A stretch of 39,858 nucleotides of DNA from Mycoemilia scoparia (taxonomy: Eukaryota; Kickxellomycota; Kickxellomycetes; Kickxellales; Kickxellaceae). The stretch spans positions 1 through 39,858 of the forward strand of contig JANBPU010000149.1 of assembly GCA_027575805.1 (NCBI GenBank), read 5' to 3'. The translations under genes and the position numbers were made by a program. Within the stretch, counting starts at the first letter, position 1; each line of letters starts with the position of its first letter. Below, piece by piece: positions 1 to 13,400 of this stretch. Below the pieces are notes generated by a model. The model was given only the letters and a program-made list of their open reading frames with translations, ran no database searches and had not been told where the DNA came from.

Positions 1-856
1 AAATTTCAGAGTTATGGGATATTTTTCCAGGGCGGTGATCAAGTGATCAAAAAGTTCGTGTAATAGCAAAAAAACTTTGTGTTGTTAGCAACTCCCATAT
101 ATATATATATATATGTTTTTATGAGATCATTGTGTAATAATTTTTGGGTAATTATATTTCAATAAAATGCTGGAATCCTTTTTGACCTTGTTAGTAAATG
201 AGTATTTTAATATGCTCGCTATTTCATGTATCAATTGGCCAAGACTTGGAAAAATACACAAAATCTAAGCAAATAGTCTTGAATAAATTGAAAACTGGGT
301 ATGTTGTCATGAGAAAATTAGATACTTTTTTGGTGTAATTTGAATACATTTGCAGAACAATATACGGTCGAATTATATATTTCCTTAAACAAAAAAAGCA
401 CTCTAGAAGGTAATACGACGAACCATATCTGATTGGGCCAGGAGTCGAAAACTCATAAAGAGCCAGATCGCATTTGATCATAACCAAAATATGCGACCAC
501 ATATACATTTACAAACATGTATATATTAAAACCATTCTTTGCTTGAACGTGTACAACTGTATACTGACAGAAGATCCATATAGTTCAAAAAGAAAAGCAA
601 CAATCAGCCTGACGGGGTTATTACAGAATCCCATAAACTCATACAAGACGGTTGTATATATTGTATACCAAATTACGTGTAAATAATGATCTTCAGGCAT
701 TCACATTTGCCTTTCTACTACACAGCTCCTATTAATTAATGCGCATCACTCAGGACAATAGAATAATTAAATACAAAAGGCTTTATATTTAAACAATAAT
801 ACCAGCAGCAATTTATTTAGTCTAAGGGATATCATCGACAGATTTTCTTTATACAA
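1..856. other. AT-rich intergenic stretch at the window edge
   Basis: No convincing coding region on either strand. A perfect (AT)9 microsatellite lies at 97-114. The last ~100 bases before the NAA30 start codon are AT-rich, with a TATATTTAAA-like stretch near 784-794 that could serve as core promoter. Short open frames here have no family resemblance and look like chance. Confidence 0.5.
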
Positions 857-1497
857 ATGGGGAAGATTAAATACATTCGGTACGAGTCAGAGAAGGATCT
901 CCCCGAGATATGTGGGTTGATAGACAATGAATTATCTGAACCCTACTCTGTTTATACATATCGGTATTTCCTCCACAATTGGCCAAGACTAGCCTTTGTT
1001 GTAAGTCTCTACACATACATAAATACGTTTGTAATAATACACAAGCCATAATCCACATATTGCTACTACTGACTGTTGAAAATAGTTAAAATGATACCAT
1101 CGCTACAGTGCATTGTTCTAACACCCTTTATTGCACATCTGTGTATGTATGTGAATCGTTTATAATAGGCGATAGATGAAGACACCAACAAAATCATTGG
1201 AGTGATCATATCAAAGATAGACAAACATTTTCCCAAAACCAAAGCACCACCCTCACTGCAGCCACCTGGTCGACACTATGCAATAAATCGGGATGGAAAA
1301 ACTTGGAATAGAGGATATATTGCAATGCTCACGGTTTCACAAAAGTATCGCAAGCTTGGTATTGGCTCTTCTCTTATAAAGAAGTCTATAAACGCCATGA
1401 TCGAATGTGATGCTGATGAGGTAATTACACCAGTTCACACCCGTTTCTTGAATATGGAAATTATTGCCAATTAATTTGTACACAGTCGGCGTATGTG

Positions 1498-1528
<31 letters not shown>

Positions 1529-1871
1529 GTGGCTGCCTTATCTTGTGCATTGTCATTTGAATGGGACTTGATGAGTGTCATCATGTGCGCACTCACATCT
1601 ATTTAATATGTAAATCATTTCCTTCTAAAACTATTTGTGGATGACGTTTTGGATGACTCTATATCTGTGAATCTGTATTATATAGGTTGTCATGGAAACG
1701 GAAGTCACTAATAAAGGTGCACTGGCACTGTATGAAAGACTGGGCTTTATCATAGATAAACGATTACACCGCTATTATCTGAATGGTTCTGATGCATACC
1801 GACTGAAACTCTGGATTACTGAGTCTTCAGATTTCAATACCACTATAACGACATCCATCGTTGATGGTTGA
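857..1871 (+). CDS. NAA30: N-alpha-acetyltransferase 30, catalytic subunit of NatC (Mak3/NAA30 family), 3 exons
   Basis: Exons 857-1000, 1169-1420 and 1686-1871 join in phase 0 at both junctions into a 193-residue GNAT protein. Introns of 168 and 265 nt start GTAAGT and GTAATT and both end TAG. Visible family features are [20 protein letters not shown], with the acetyl-CoA loop R-x-x-G-x-G at residues 109-114; the [18 protein letters not shown] strand-helix; and the C-terminal [15 protein letters not shown] signature of Mak3/NAA30. Family knowledge: NatC acetylates nascent proteins starting Met-Leu/Ile/Phe/Trp at the ribosome, together with NAA35 and NAA38; no partner gene is in this window. 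The start is the first ATG and gives the usual short N-terminus. A ~20-residue tail follows the conserved end. Identification is secure; the exact donor sites are inferred. Confidence 0.93.
1499..1526. repeat. (GTCT)7 microsatellite inside NAA30 intron 2
   Basis: Seven perfect GTCT units within the second intron of the NAA30 gene. Being intronic, length change would not alter the protein. Confidence 0.9.
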
Positions 1872-2584
1872 TGTCTTTCTTTCTTTCGTTCGTTCGTTCG
1901 TTCTTCCCATGGGAATATTTATTACGACATCACCACGGTGTTATAAATGAAAAAAGCAATAATAATAACTATGAGCCTGAATTTTATCGACTATTGTTGT
2001 TGTTATTATTATTATTATTATTGTACTTAACATTTGCGATTACTCGGCTTTTTGTATGTGCTTACTCGTTATTTTTGATTAATTAAATACTATACTCATT
2101 AACCTATCATTGTCTATGATAATATTGGAGTAAGTACCTTTTGGAAGCCAACAGTTGGATATACGTAAACTTTGGCTCTGCTTCTATGTACAAAAGATAT
2201 AAACTTACACAGAGGCAAACGCACACACACACACACATATGCTCATGACCTATACAAAGAGAAACAAAGTCCTTTGAGTAAATTTAGATATATTGGATAT
2301 TTGAGTGAAAGACCGATACTACGACAATGGCTATACTGAGTGAAAATTGTGTGTGCATGTGTTTGTTGACATTACGTTTGGATCCAAAGGAAAATAGCTC
2401 CATGGCCGTTTTAACATTTAAACATTAACATAGCCTTGTCTCTTTTTGTGTTTGTCACATAGTTGTTGTTTTGGTTTCAAAGAACGAAACAGAGACAATC
2501 TTGTTGAAAAATAAACAAGTAAATATTACTCAAGATTTGCAATCTCTCTAAACACAATAGAAATAGAGAAAGGAATGGAGGTAA

Positions 2585-2602
2585 GGGGAGGGGAGGGGAG
2601 GG
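2585..2602 (+). other. Potential G-quadruplex tract
   Basis: Three GGGG runs and one GGG run separated by single A residues, with further GG just beyond. This meets the usual four-run quadruplex pattern with one-base loops. It sits in non-coding DNA about 700 bases downstream of NAA30. Function is unknown. Confidence 0.45.
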
Positions 2603-5600
2603 AGGTAGTGATAGGGTAATAGGAAAATATAGAAAAAAGGAGAAACAAATTTTCAAATAAAAATCTGTGAGCGTACATCTGTATGCATATTTGGACATTA
2701 ACCACATTTACAAAAGAAACAAAAATAACAGCCATAAAGAAGCCACCATGTATGTTTAAGACCTTTTAAAGAAAAGTCTATTATTTGATAACCCCTTACG
2801 GATTTTTGTGTGTTTACGTGTTTACTTTTTTAGTAAACTTTATGATTTAAACGACGTGGGGGTAAAAGTTTAAAAAAGGACAAAATTGAGCCAATCAAAA
2901 ATTAAAATTATTTTTAGAATAAAGGAAATCACGCTTTGTGGCAAAGACAAGAATAACAAGCTTTCAAAAAAGGCTTTGAGGGAAAAGGGGAAAAAAATAA
3001 TATGTTCAGGATGGAGATTTTGGGCCGAGCAAGTCAAGAAAGGTTTCTTTGGTAAGAGGGGATTTACATGCTACATATGTGTGATCCCCAGATGTACATC
3101 CGAGGCGTTTTCTATAGCACACGTATGTTTGGATGTGTGGGGTTAGAAAGAAAGAAGGAAGGAAAGAATGGAGTATGGACACCTGAAAGACAAAGGGCCA
3201 TTATCAGTCGCAGATCAAATTTATGCAATACCAAAACGAGATTGTAAAGGACTGAATTGCAACTTGGTTTTGTTTAAGCTTGTTTTGAGAGAGTAAGTTT
3301 TTTACCTGTTTAAAGCATAGCAGCAACTTTAGGTAAATATAAAGTTGTTGTGCAATTTATCCAAAATCCTACTTCGCATAGTGCGTGTGTATTTATGCAC
3401 CCCTTTTGCCAATTCCCCTTTCATTGCCTTTCCAAGGAACTCTTTTTTCATAAACGGCGCATGAAATTTGCGACCTCCATCCAAAGCACAGTTATTTACA
3501 ATTGTAGGGTTTTGGGATACCCTTCCTCTCTCTTTTCTACATTATCAGCTATCAGAAGACTTCAGGAATCGCTTTGAGTACCGCATACTCAGTATAAACC
3601 TTTGAGAACGCATGAGCCAATCTTCCCTTTGTTTCTTGGATTTTCTTGGATACTTTAGAAATTTCGCGTAGATAAACTTCCTCAAAGCAATATTACCAAC
3701 CCTTCAAGGCTTGTTTAAAGAAGTCTTTTGAGCCAACTTTTGTTATGATTGTTTGCGGATGTTAATGCATGCACCACAAGCGCTTTTGAATATTGGATAG
3801 TGAACTGGTATTGTTACTGGGATATCCTTTTTAACCAATATACACAAACGCTGTAATGGCCAAAGATAATCGAAAGAGAAGGTGTTTGAGATTCTTAAGC
3901 AAACCATTGATACGTTGTATTATATTTAATAAAGGCCCTTTACCGACTTCTTGTATATATTATTTGCATAAATAATTTGGCTAGATTCTCCCCAAAAAAA
4001 GCTGTTTTGGGATACCTATGTGGCTCAAATTTTCTTTTTCTCTCTCTCCCTTTCTCTATTGAAGATACTTTTAGATACAAAGAGTATTGAAGAGTGTTTG
4101 TATTTTTCATTAGATACATTGTTGTATTCTGTCTTGTATCTGTATGGTTGAACAAGTAGCATATTTGCATGATATTTGCCTTGCGTTTTTGTATCAATAA
4201 AAACCCTTTATGGTCAATTAATTTTAGACACATTGGTTGTTTGATATCTAAAGCTACCATTGACCACATAGGAAGATGCGCTAGTAATGGTCCAAGGCCA
4301 AAATAAAAGTAATTTATGCTAACCCATTGATTAAAATGAAAGGGAGAGCGAGATAAAGCCACAACTACCTCTAAGTTACTACAATCTTGGCCAATAGATA
4401 AAGATCTTTGCTATTTACCATACCAATCATAAGTCCTGAGGCAATTTTTACAATCAAAAAGCTCAAATTTAATAGTGAAGAAAGAGCTGGTGGTATGGTT
4501 TCTATTGGACCCATCTCTTTCTCTCCTCCAAATTGTTTTTCTCAGGAAACGTATCGTGTAGCAATCAGCACAACAATTGAATCCCATGCTAACTACTTAT
4601 TGATTACCACGAACCACGGAACAAACTTACAAAAAAGGATATATTTACAATCGGATCATGTGTGATAATACACCATAACCATTCGGAAAAAATCTGTGCA
4701 TCTCAGAGGACAAATACTGTACTTGGCGATTTGACACTAGATACATAATTTTTGATAGATTGTCTTATTTATTTACATTATACAGTATATTTATTTAATA
4801 GTGAGTGTGTAGGTATATAACAACATCATTCAGAATCGGTATTCGGCGGGAATTTTGCTGGAATCAAATATTTGATCTATAGAAATGGGTGCTTGTATGC
4901 TGGCCCAATCACAGGACAATATGTATGCAATTCCTGGGAAACCATCTTTGTCTAAGGCCCTGTGAATTCTGATAATCTGCTGGCTCCTAAAAAGGAATAA
5001 GTAAATTGTGTGTTGTAAAAAGGTAATGTAAGCCGGGCTGAGCATACATACAAGCAAAGTTCTAAAAACTAGTTTAGCCACGATAAATGGGAACTTGTAT
5101 TGTTTGCTTTCTTTATCTGTTAAAGGCATTTGCCATCTGTGCGTGTGTAATTAATCGTTTTTCGACTAAACCGAGACATTTGTCTGTGTGTTTGCATATA
5201 TTTATAAATAAATAAATATGTAGGTTTATATTTTGAATTTTACCAGTATAAAAGCATTCATAACCTCAATGCTCAATTTGAGTGAGTATAATGTATATCA
5301 ATGTCATCATCAATTGTCACCAAGAACCGAATGTCATTTCGTAACTAATGTGGAGAGAAACACTGAATAACCAGATTTGCTTAATCAAGCAATACACCGA
5401 GCATTGTTTAAGTATACAGATGTTTTAGTTTGGGAATGTATCTCCCTCACTCACTCACTCTCTTTCTTTCTATGTATGTATGGTCAAGTATGGCTAAATG
5501 TGATATAATCATTAGAGATCTCAATTATAGTTATGGCCATTAATGCTATCATGACGCCCCCTGACATTGCTTTATCTATTTTCTACTTTCATCGATGCTA

Positions 5601-7435
5601 TATTTTTAGAAAAAATTACACAAACCAGTTGTCATTTTGCTCGATAAATTAATTTTCAGTTCTTTGTATGTAAGTATATTTATTTACTCCTTTCTGTGCA
5701 TATTTTAAAAGTCATTACCATTGATTACATAGGTCGATTCCAAAGCGTACGCCCTGTATCAAACTTATATACTATTTGAGGTGTTTATTGGTCTATAATA
5801 TAACAATTGGTCTTATTGTTGAAGGGATTTACTCCCTCCACAGGTGTACGCACCTACTTATTTATTAGTGATCGAACGAATGACATTCGATGACGGAATT
5901 CCTTATAATGGCTAAGTCTCCTATAAAAGATTATCAGAATAATCTCTCCAATACTAGCCCAAAATATATGGCCTTATGGGCCAAACTTGCAGGAATGTAT
6001 GAGGGTGCAATTTGGTATACATTTGATAGAGAACCAGTCAAATAGCAATAACAATGATACATTTCCATTGTGACTATTTATCATCACTAATTTATAATTT
6101 ATCCTTTTATACAATGATTGTTTTGATGGATCGATGATTGTCTAGCCCACCGCTGCTTTATCTACGTTTCTGTTCAGGCTAACCCTCGTCCCGAATGTGT
6201 GTAACCAATGCATTGCATTCTTCCTATCGTTGACCCCCATATTGGTTATATCAGTACAGATTTCGAAAAACACGAGTTAATTGCATTTAGTAATGATAAT
6301 AAGGCATAACGACATTGAATACATTTCTTCGATATACATAGCAGTGTTGACCACAACCCTATAACATCGATAATTTGACAAATTGATTCGATTGGAACTG
6401 AACCAAGTATTTAACATTTCAGTTCATTATACCTGATCGGATCACCCTGCATGTTAATGTACATATCGGGTTTGCAAAGAGAGACAGACTGAGAGAGATG
6501 TGAGTGTGGGAGAAAGATATGTTAGCAAAAGTCACCACAAACCGGGAGAATACCCTTTTGAGGGCTTGGCGCAACTGATGATGGGCCTTGGAAACTTGTT
6601 TAAAGCCGTTTGCCCAAGCAATACCTGTATTTTCCATGATAATATCCAATTCAAGCTTTGAGCTTTAAAAACAATATTTTACGCATGGTTGAGTTGTGTG
6701 TTGTTGATATAACATTACACAGAGGTTGTCGATCGTTTTCTTTGCTACAATAATGGTGAAACGGGAGTCGGATTTCGGTGCAGTCCGAGAAGGAAGTAAG
6801 TCAGTGAGCAGCACTAAGACTAGTTTTATAATTTCCTTTACCACCCTATCTCCCTATTCTTTTTTCGGCTTTCTAAATGGCTAATCGTGGGATATTTTGT
6901 TATTTTAAAGCTGGTTTAAATGCGGTGACGACTTTTTCAATGCCTCAACAATTTTTAGTAAAGAAATCCTGATTTTGGCTTGCGGTCTCATGATATCATA
7001 CAGATTTGAAAGCTTCTTTTCAAGTACTAACGAAAATACCTTTTGTTCCTATATATCTGGCCTCGGTTCATCCTCGGCTGATTTCAACATCTGCAAGTCT
7101 CAAATATATATTTTAAGACCTATTAATTTATGGTGATCTCTGACCAACAGTTGGGTTCTTCAATACCTCTAGCTTGCAAATTATACAGCATTATATCTAA
7201 AAGGATTGCCAGCAAATTTATAAAAAATATTGCAATGTTATGTTATGATTTTAGCCCTGACCATCAGCCAACCTTCCAATCGAAGAAATATTCCGAATGA
7301 AGAAAGTACAAATAAAATTCTATTTATTTTGCTGTTAAATTCCCACCACTACATGTTAGAGAGAGAGAGAGTTTATAAATTAACAACACAATATAATATT
7401 TTATTGGAATCAAAACAAAGCTTATCCATACTTTA

Positions 7436-7471
7436 GCCACAGCCACATCCACATCCACAGCCACAGCCAGC
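7436..7471. repeat. Hexanucleotide minisatellite (GCCACA/TCCACA)6
   Basis: Six consecutive 6-base units: GCCACA twice, TCCACA twice, GCCACA, GCCAGC. It lies 50 bases upstream of the first 119-bp inverted-repeat element. Confidence 0.8.
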
Positions 7472-7520
7472 ATCTGTCACTACTATTTTTGAATAGGCAT
7501 CCAAAAAAGCCCCTCAGTTA

Positions 7521-7639
7521 TATGGGCAATAATTTTTGAAGGGTACTTTTTGGTGGCGAAAAATTATAGGGCCAATCACATCAAAACGGATGTCCAGTTT
7601 TAGTAGTAAACATTGACCCTTCAAAAACAATCACCCATA
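7521..7639. mobile_element. 119-bp MITE-like element, copy 1
   Basis: The ends form long terminal inverted repeats: about 23 of 27 bases match, including a shared TTTTTGAAGGGT core. The outer ends are TATGGG...CCCATA, flanked by TA on both sides (7519-7520 and 7640-7641), the target duplication expected of Tc1/mariner-type MITEs. A second copy of the same 119-bp length and alignable interior is at 38921-39039. It has no coding capacity, so it would need a transposase supplied elsewhere; none is in the window. Element status rests on two copies and the TIRs; the superfamily is inferred only from the TA. Confidence 0.75.
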
Positions 7640-7641
7640 TA

Positions 7642-10479
7642 AATGGAGAATATTAACTCCTTTTCCAGGGCATAATGAATCCAAATAAGATTGCGGCTAT
7701 ATTTGATACATTTAATAAATACCAGCCTTACACGCATTCCATGTATCTTATCACCACCACTATCCACCAACAAAGAAAGGGTGAAGGAAAGAAAACCTGA
7801 ACAAAAATGTTTAATTTAAACAACTATGTTGGTGGTAAAGATGCAAATCCCAATAAGGCATTATTGTTGTGTTGGTGAGTAAAGTGGTGATGAAAATGCC
7901 GCCACAATTTTGCGTGGCCAAGCAGTGGTATTTGTAATCGCCTTTGGACCAATGTACATACTTTCTTTAGCCATTATTATTTTACCTGTGCCAGATGTGA
8001 CTTACTGAGTGTGGCAATGCGACTATATTTATTGAGCTATTATACTACTGCAACAACAAGATATTAGAGAGCTGATGTTTATTAACGATGCTTTATAACC
8101 CATCATCAACCATTATAGATCTTCAATACAAATCGCGTACAACTATATCGACCGAATTCACAGCTATGGTATGGCCGTGTACGGGGCCTTTGCTTCAACC
8201 AGATATGGTCTACTGTATACATCCTTTTCGGGCCCAACTCGTGTTTAGGGCAGTATGATGCCCAGCCGTAAATAGATTTAACCTTAGTCATTATGTGCAT
8301 GTAAACCAACTTTCCCCTATGTTTTCCATATGTGTTCACAAACAACAATAATACAGGTATGTGGAGCTATTTTTGGCAAATATATATAGATTTTCGTGGC
8401 TTTCCAGGCCGACCATAAAATATATGATGATATATGACAGAAGTCATCTTAGCGGGGTCACATTCTCAGCTTTTCATTTATCTAAATTGGCTTGCGATAG
8501 CTCTACTTTGCACTTGCCACATGTGACATATTTTTTTGGGGGAACAAAGAAGCACATATACATCCATAAAGGTATTTCAAAGGGGAAAAATAGCACAGAT
8601 TATTTATCATCATTACTTGTCCTGCTGCCATTACTACTCCTACTACTACTGTTGAATATTATCCCTTTTATTGTATCATAGACTTTTCTTGCCAGAAAGA
8701 GGAAAAACGATAACAACAAAAATAATAGTGTTTGGTGAGAAGGATTGTTATGATGTAGTCGCCATTCAATAATTTGGCACACTGGGCGTGTTTGGAGAAA
8801 TCGATGGTGGAAGCAGCAATGTGGGAGGGGAAAAAGATTGCAAATGTGGGTTGGAAAATCCTTGGGATATAAAAGGCAATTAAATTGTAGTCCTTTGCAG
8901 CATCAATATCGTTAACCGACCAAAAGATGGATGTTATTAAACAACATATATTTACACAATGATGGGGGAGAGAGAGTGAGAGTCAGGCTATGAGCCAATG
9001 TGCTTGTGTGGCAAAGAAATTCCGATAGATTAAAACATAAATGACTTTGCTGGTAATAATAATAATAATAATAATAGCAATATTATTATTATTCTTTTTA
9101 TCACTGTGTCTTCATTACTTTTGCCAAAACAGGATGATCATGTGGAGCTTGTATTTGCTTGGGTTGGTACTGGAATCGAATTTTGTATAGCCCGAAATAA
9201 ACATTTTTGGGTGGGGATGCAAACCCACATCGTATACATACATACATACACACAGCATTTAATCTCACAGCATTACACATAGGCTTGCAAGCCTATATGT
9301 TTCCAGCTCAATAGTCTAGCCAATCTACTTGGATTTCCACGGCTTTATTCGGTATAATGTTACACCTTAAATACTTGTTTGATCCTATGTGGAGTGGTCA
9401 TCCTTCTGCCGCAGTCATGCAGTTCTCGCTGCAATGGTTTCACAAAGGGTTGGGATATTGTTGTTGCTGTTTAAGGGGGGGTGAGGGATATGGCAACGAT
9501 GTTTGTGGAAGGAATTCAAAGATTGTGGGGCAAAGGCAATCTGGACACTTTACGCAGTGGAGAGCATATCAAATTCACAAGACAGAATGGATGGAAGAGG
9601 TATCCGAGTATCGTCATATACAAATAATTTTGCTTGCTGTAAATTCGCCATCAATACGCTGCAGTACCTTAAATCTGCCACAGCTTGTTATACAATCTCA
9701 ACCACATTATTTTGCATGCATTTTTGCATTTGTGTGAAACGGGTTGTTGTATAAAAACTATTGATAACATTCCGAATTCAACTTTGGCTCGGCACTGAGG
9801 TCAGAGTTTGGCTGGTTTTATGGCGAAGACGGTGGTTATTGGTAGCGATAGCAACAAAGTAGATAAGAGGGAAAGTTTGTTAGTCAGAAGCTTCCTTTGA
9901 CAACACATTAGAAGTGCTGTTAATTTACCCTCAATTTGCTTGCAGCATTGTCATCATCATTACCATTGCTGCTTTCAGCGACGTTGGTTTTCTACAACTT
10001 AATTGCAATAATGATCAGCAGAAATGTGCTTAGATAGAATTTTAATATTTACAATACAATAAGTCAAAGTCATACAGCCAATAGCATGCTGCTGATAATT
10101 TGCTAATAAAACTACTAGTAATAATATAATAATAAAAGGTAAATGTAAAAAGAGGTTGGAGAGAGATGTATGCACACTGAAATTGTAAGAAACAAGAGAG
10201 TCTCTGGTTATGATTTTTCGAGCAAGACTCAAGCCATATACAAGTATATGACCAAGAGCCATCATCAGTCATCATGAATATAAAAGTATGTTCATAAGAA
10301 TTACTTTACAGGATAGGAATAATAATAATAATTTGCCATTGCGCCGTTTGTTTCAAACAAATGTGAACTACAGAGCCCACGGTTTTAGACGCCTGATCTG
10401 GGCTTATTAGTGAGTGAGTGAGAGGGGTGTATGTAAGAGTATATATTGTCCGTTTTAGTTAGGCCCTTCTGGTTCATTA
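7642..10479. other. Intergenic region upstream of the 3' end of the Rua1-like gene
   Basis: No recognisable gene. Contains an AAT triplet run near 9055-9078 followed by an ATT run near 9081-9092, and another AAT run near 10318-10331. An open frame at 9357-9737 (+) has no family resemblance, has a Cys run caused by a TGT-rich tract, and is treated as chance. The last ~200 bases are probably the 3' UTR of the minus-strand gene. Confidence 0.45.
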
Positions 10480-13400
10480 TCACTCTTCTTTGATGGTGCC
10501 GCCGCCATTGACCAAAAGCATGCTTTTATTCAGCTGTCCACCAGCACTCTTGCCGCTATCATGACCCACCACGCCATTAAGCATTGAAGCTGGGTCATTG
10601 CTGCTGCTATTGCCATCATCCTGACTGTTGTTGTTTGCCGAATTGTCCTCTTCGTCGTCATTGTCTTTGAATAGCTCCGGATCAACCTCAACATCAACAC
10701 CACCATGTCTTCCAACCTTCGGTCTATGGTAGACATGGCATTTATGTGCATGGCGGAACCAGAGGACTCCGCTCTTGCGCTTCATGTTGGCAATCGGGAC
10801 CCATTGGCGGCACTGGTGGCAAAGGCCTTCGATCAGCTCAGGCTCGTAGTGACGGGCTTGGAGTGGCCTGATAAAGGGCCGGCCCGACACCGACGAGACA
10901 CCGTGGTGGAACTGCTTATGATACCAGAATGCACTGTTCTTGAGCTGGAGCCACTTGCCAGGTTTGCAAGTATCGCAAAGGCCCTCTTTGGCTTCTCCGC
11001 TTCCGCGAACCCAAAGTGGGGTATACAAGTCGTCGATGAAGCGGATCTTTTGCTTGCGAGGGAGCATGTCTTCTATTGAGTGGCTATGGTGGTCGCCACA
11101 GCCATCACCGCATCCATTAGCCATGGGCGTGGTCATGTCAGCTTTTGATGGTACCGACAGACGGCGAGGCTCTGGGTTTGGACTGCATGTAACACCAGGG
11201 ATGCTGGGAATAGGCCCGCTTAGCAGACTTGTCGACTCGGCTGTGGGGAGGATGGGAAGACTTGGTCGATGATACTGAAGACGGCTGGCAAATGGATGAT
11301 GAGGTGGAGGTGGCTGGTGGTGCTGCACCCATAGGGAAGGCTGGGAAAGAGACACCCCGGTTGGTGGCATGGACAGCGGAGTCCAGCTGCCATAATCTGT
11401 TGGTGTGTTGCCACTGTCAGTTTGTAATGGAAGGAAGCCACCAGTGGGTTGGAACCATGTATTGTGGCCAGATGAAGCCGATGAGGCACCAGGGTTGCTT
11501 ACATTGGCACTGCCAAAGCCATCTGCACTGCCCAAAAGGCTAGTAGGTGTGGCCATTGGGCCCTTCATTTGGTAAGGGTTTTGCGATAAATGGTGTGGTG
11601 GTGGGGCTTGATACTGATGACTGAAGCTACGACCCTGGTACCCATGGATGTTGCTGCCATTGTTGCTGGTCGAAGCGTGGAATGGCATGCTGCTGCTATT
11701 GTGATATGGACGACTGCTATATCCGCCAGCACTGGTGTTGAAACGAGAGCCCAGCTCATCTCCCCCAATGTTGCTAGCGCCACCAGTAGAGTTACCAAGA
11801 CCAGATATTACGGCCATGGTTGCTCTTCGCTTCTGTAGTGGATAGACGGCAGAGATAGCGGGATCTACCTGTGAGCTCCTCATATCAGTCTGCTCGGAGC
11901 CAAAGATTGTGTTTGATGCTGTTGATGATACATTAAAGGATGGCCAAGAGGGCCTGTAGTCGCCAAGGCTGGGATCTTCGGACTTGCGCTTTGTTCCAAC
12001 ACCCAGGCTGACCAAGTTATCGCTCCCGCCATAGGGGTCCGACACAACGCGATTGGTAATATTCGTGAGGGCGTTTGATGAGGATATTTGGCCACTGTTG
12101 ACAACGCTAGGGTTGCTGACAGCGGCGGCTGCACCACCAAAGCCTCCTCCAGTCTGGAATGTGGATATCGATAAGGCCCCAGAGTCTAGAGAACCCCTGC
12201 GGATGTTGGCCTTTCCAAAAGTTCCGACAACCCCGCCTGTTGGCGGTGAGGTAATGCTGGAAGAGCCATAAGCCTGTGAGTGGTTAAGACGATCGGATAC
12301 CCTATTGTCCTTGTAGAGAGACATGTGCGAAATAGACTTCGAAGGCATCACAAAGTTATCGAGTATATTGCCGCCGTTGCTGCCATCCTGTGCCTGCAGA
12401 CCTGACATATCTGCGTTATCTACAAAAGCATGCACAAAAAGGACAAAGATGTTGAAGTACAAATGAGGTAAGTTAATTGGTACATGATTGACGTCAGTTT
12501 GTGAGACGTTTAGAAAAAAGATAGGAAGATCTTGTGCACAGAAGCACAAAGACAAAATGATGGACAAAGAGAATAAGGGGGATGCTGCTGCTGCTGGTAA
12601 CATGTCAAGTAGAAATACAGAGAAACTCAATTATGCCAACATTTACTTACTATTATTTTGCATCGTATTGGTACCAGAACTTTCGAGAGAAGGCACCAAC
12701 ATATGGAATGGCGAGGACGAGGATGCTGTGGACTGATGGCTTTGCTGAGCAGCGGTGGATGGGATGCTCCAATTTCTTGCTGCAACGGCGGCGGCGGCAG
12801 CAGCAGCTACAGCAGCAGCGGCTCCAATATCGCTGACCTGAGGTGATTGAGAGGAGGCCTGTGCCTGTCGTTGCTGAGCGTAGTGCTGGGACTGCTGTGG
12901 CTGCATGGCAGCGCTGCCCATAAAGGAAGACCCGTTGCTGCTATTACTGTTGCTGTCTGCCGTGGAGGCATTGTTTGCTTGGCCAAAAGAAAATATGCCT
13001 GAACCGCCGAGTGGCAAAGAAAGGGGAGAGTCTGTGTGGGTCTGGGTACTGTTGTTAATAGACGAGACCTTGCTTAGGGGAGTCGTGGTTGTGCTTGTGG
13101 AAATGAGTGTGGGCTGGTCCTGTTGTTGCTGCTTTTTGCCTTCATCAAACTGATTGAGGTTTAACCGGTTAAATGAGATCTTTTGGTATGTATTGTAAAC
13201 AGAGGACTCAGATGTGGCTAGGTAATTATTGATGGGATCGCTGGACTCTTGTAGACTGAATTGAGCCTTGTGGCTTGGATCAGCGACCGCACTGACAGCA
13301 GTGGGCCCAGAGCCCGTGGGCAGAGCCATGTAAGAGAAGGGTGATGTGGTGCTGTTTATAGACGAAGACCTGTTGTCAGTAGAATAGAGGTTATCGCCCC

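Larger units (their letters stand above)
1872..7520. other. Gene-poor, microsatellite-rich intergenic region
   Basis: No recognisable gene. It holds simple repeats: TTCT/TTCG units around 1874-1904, GTT/ATT triplets around 1993-2022, and (CA)n around 2220-2236. The longest open frames (minus strand 3940-4362; plus 4408-4665) have skewed AT-driven composition and no motif. A minus-strand frame at 4830-5129 ends in ordinary-looking sequence (RALDKDGFPGIAYILSCDW) preceded by an acceptor-like TTTTTAG. It could be a last exon or gene relic, but I found no donor in matching phase and do not call it. Confidence 0.5.

Noticed and set aside
231..990. A 15-base identity (CAATTGGCCAAGACT) between the 5' flank (232-246) and NAA30 exon 1 (976-990).
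   Set aside because: A 15-mer match is expected by chance about once in a window of this size, and there is no similarity beyond it.
3940..4362. 140-codon minus-strand open frame.
   Set aside because: Composition follows the AT-rich base content, with no motif, no splice context and no resemblance to a family.
4830..5129. Minus-strand 99-codon frame with an ordinary-looking C-terminal half after an acceptor-like TTTTTAG.
   Set aside because: No upstream donor has the matching phase, no family is recognised, and the frame includes intron-like sequence.
9357..9737. 126-codon plus-strand frame with an ATG.
   Set aside because: Contains a Cys run from TGT repeats, another overlapping frame is equally open, and no domain is seen; most likely chance.
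10705..12271. Several plus-strand frames opposite the Rua1-like gene.
   Set aside because: They are antisense shadows of the long minus-strand coding sequence and its repetitive codons.
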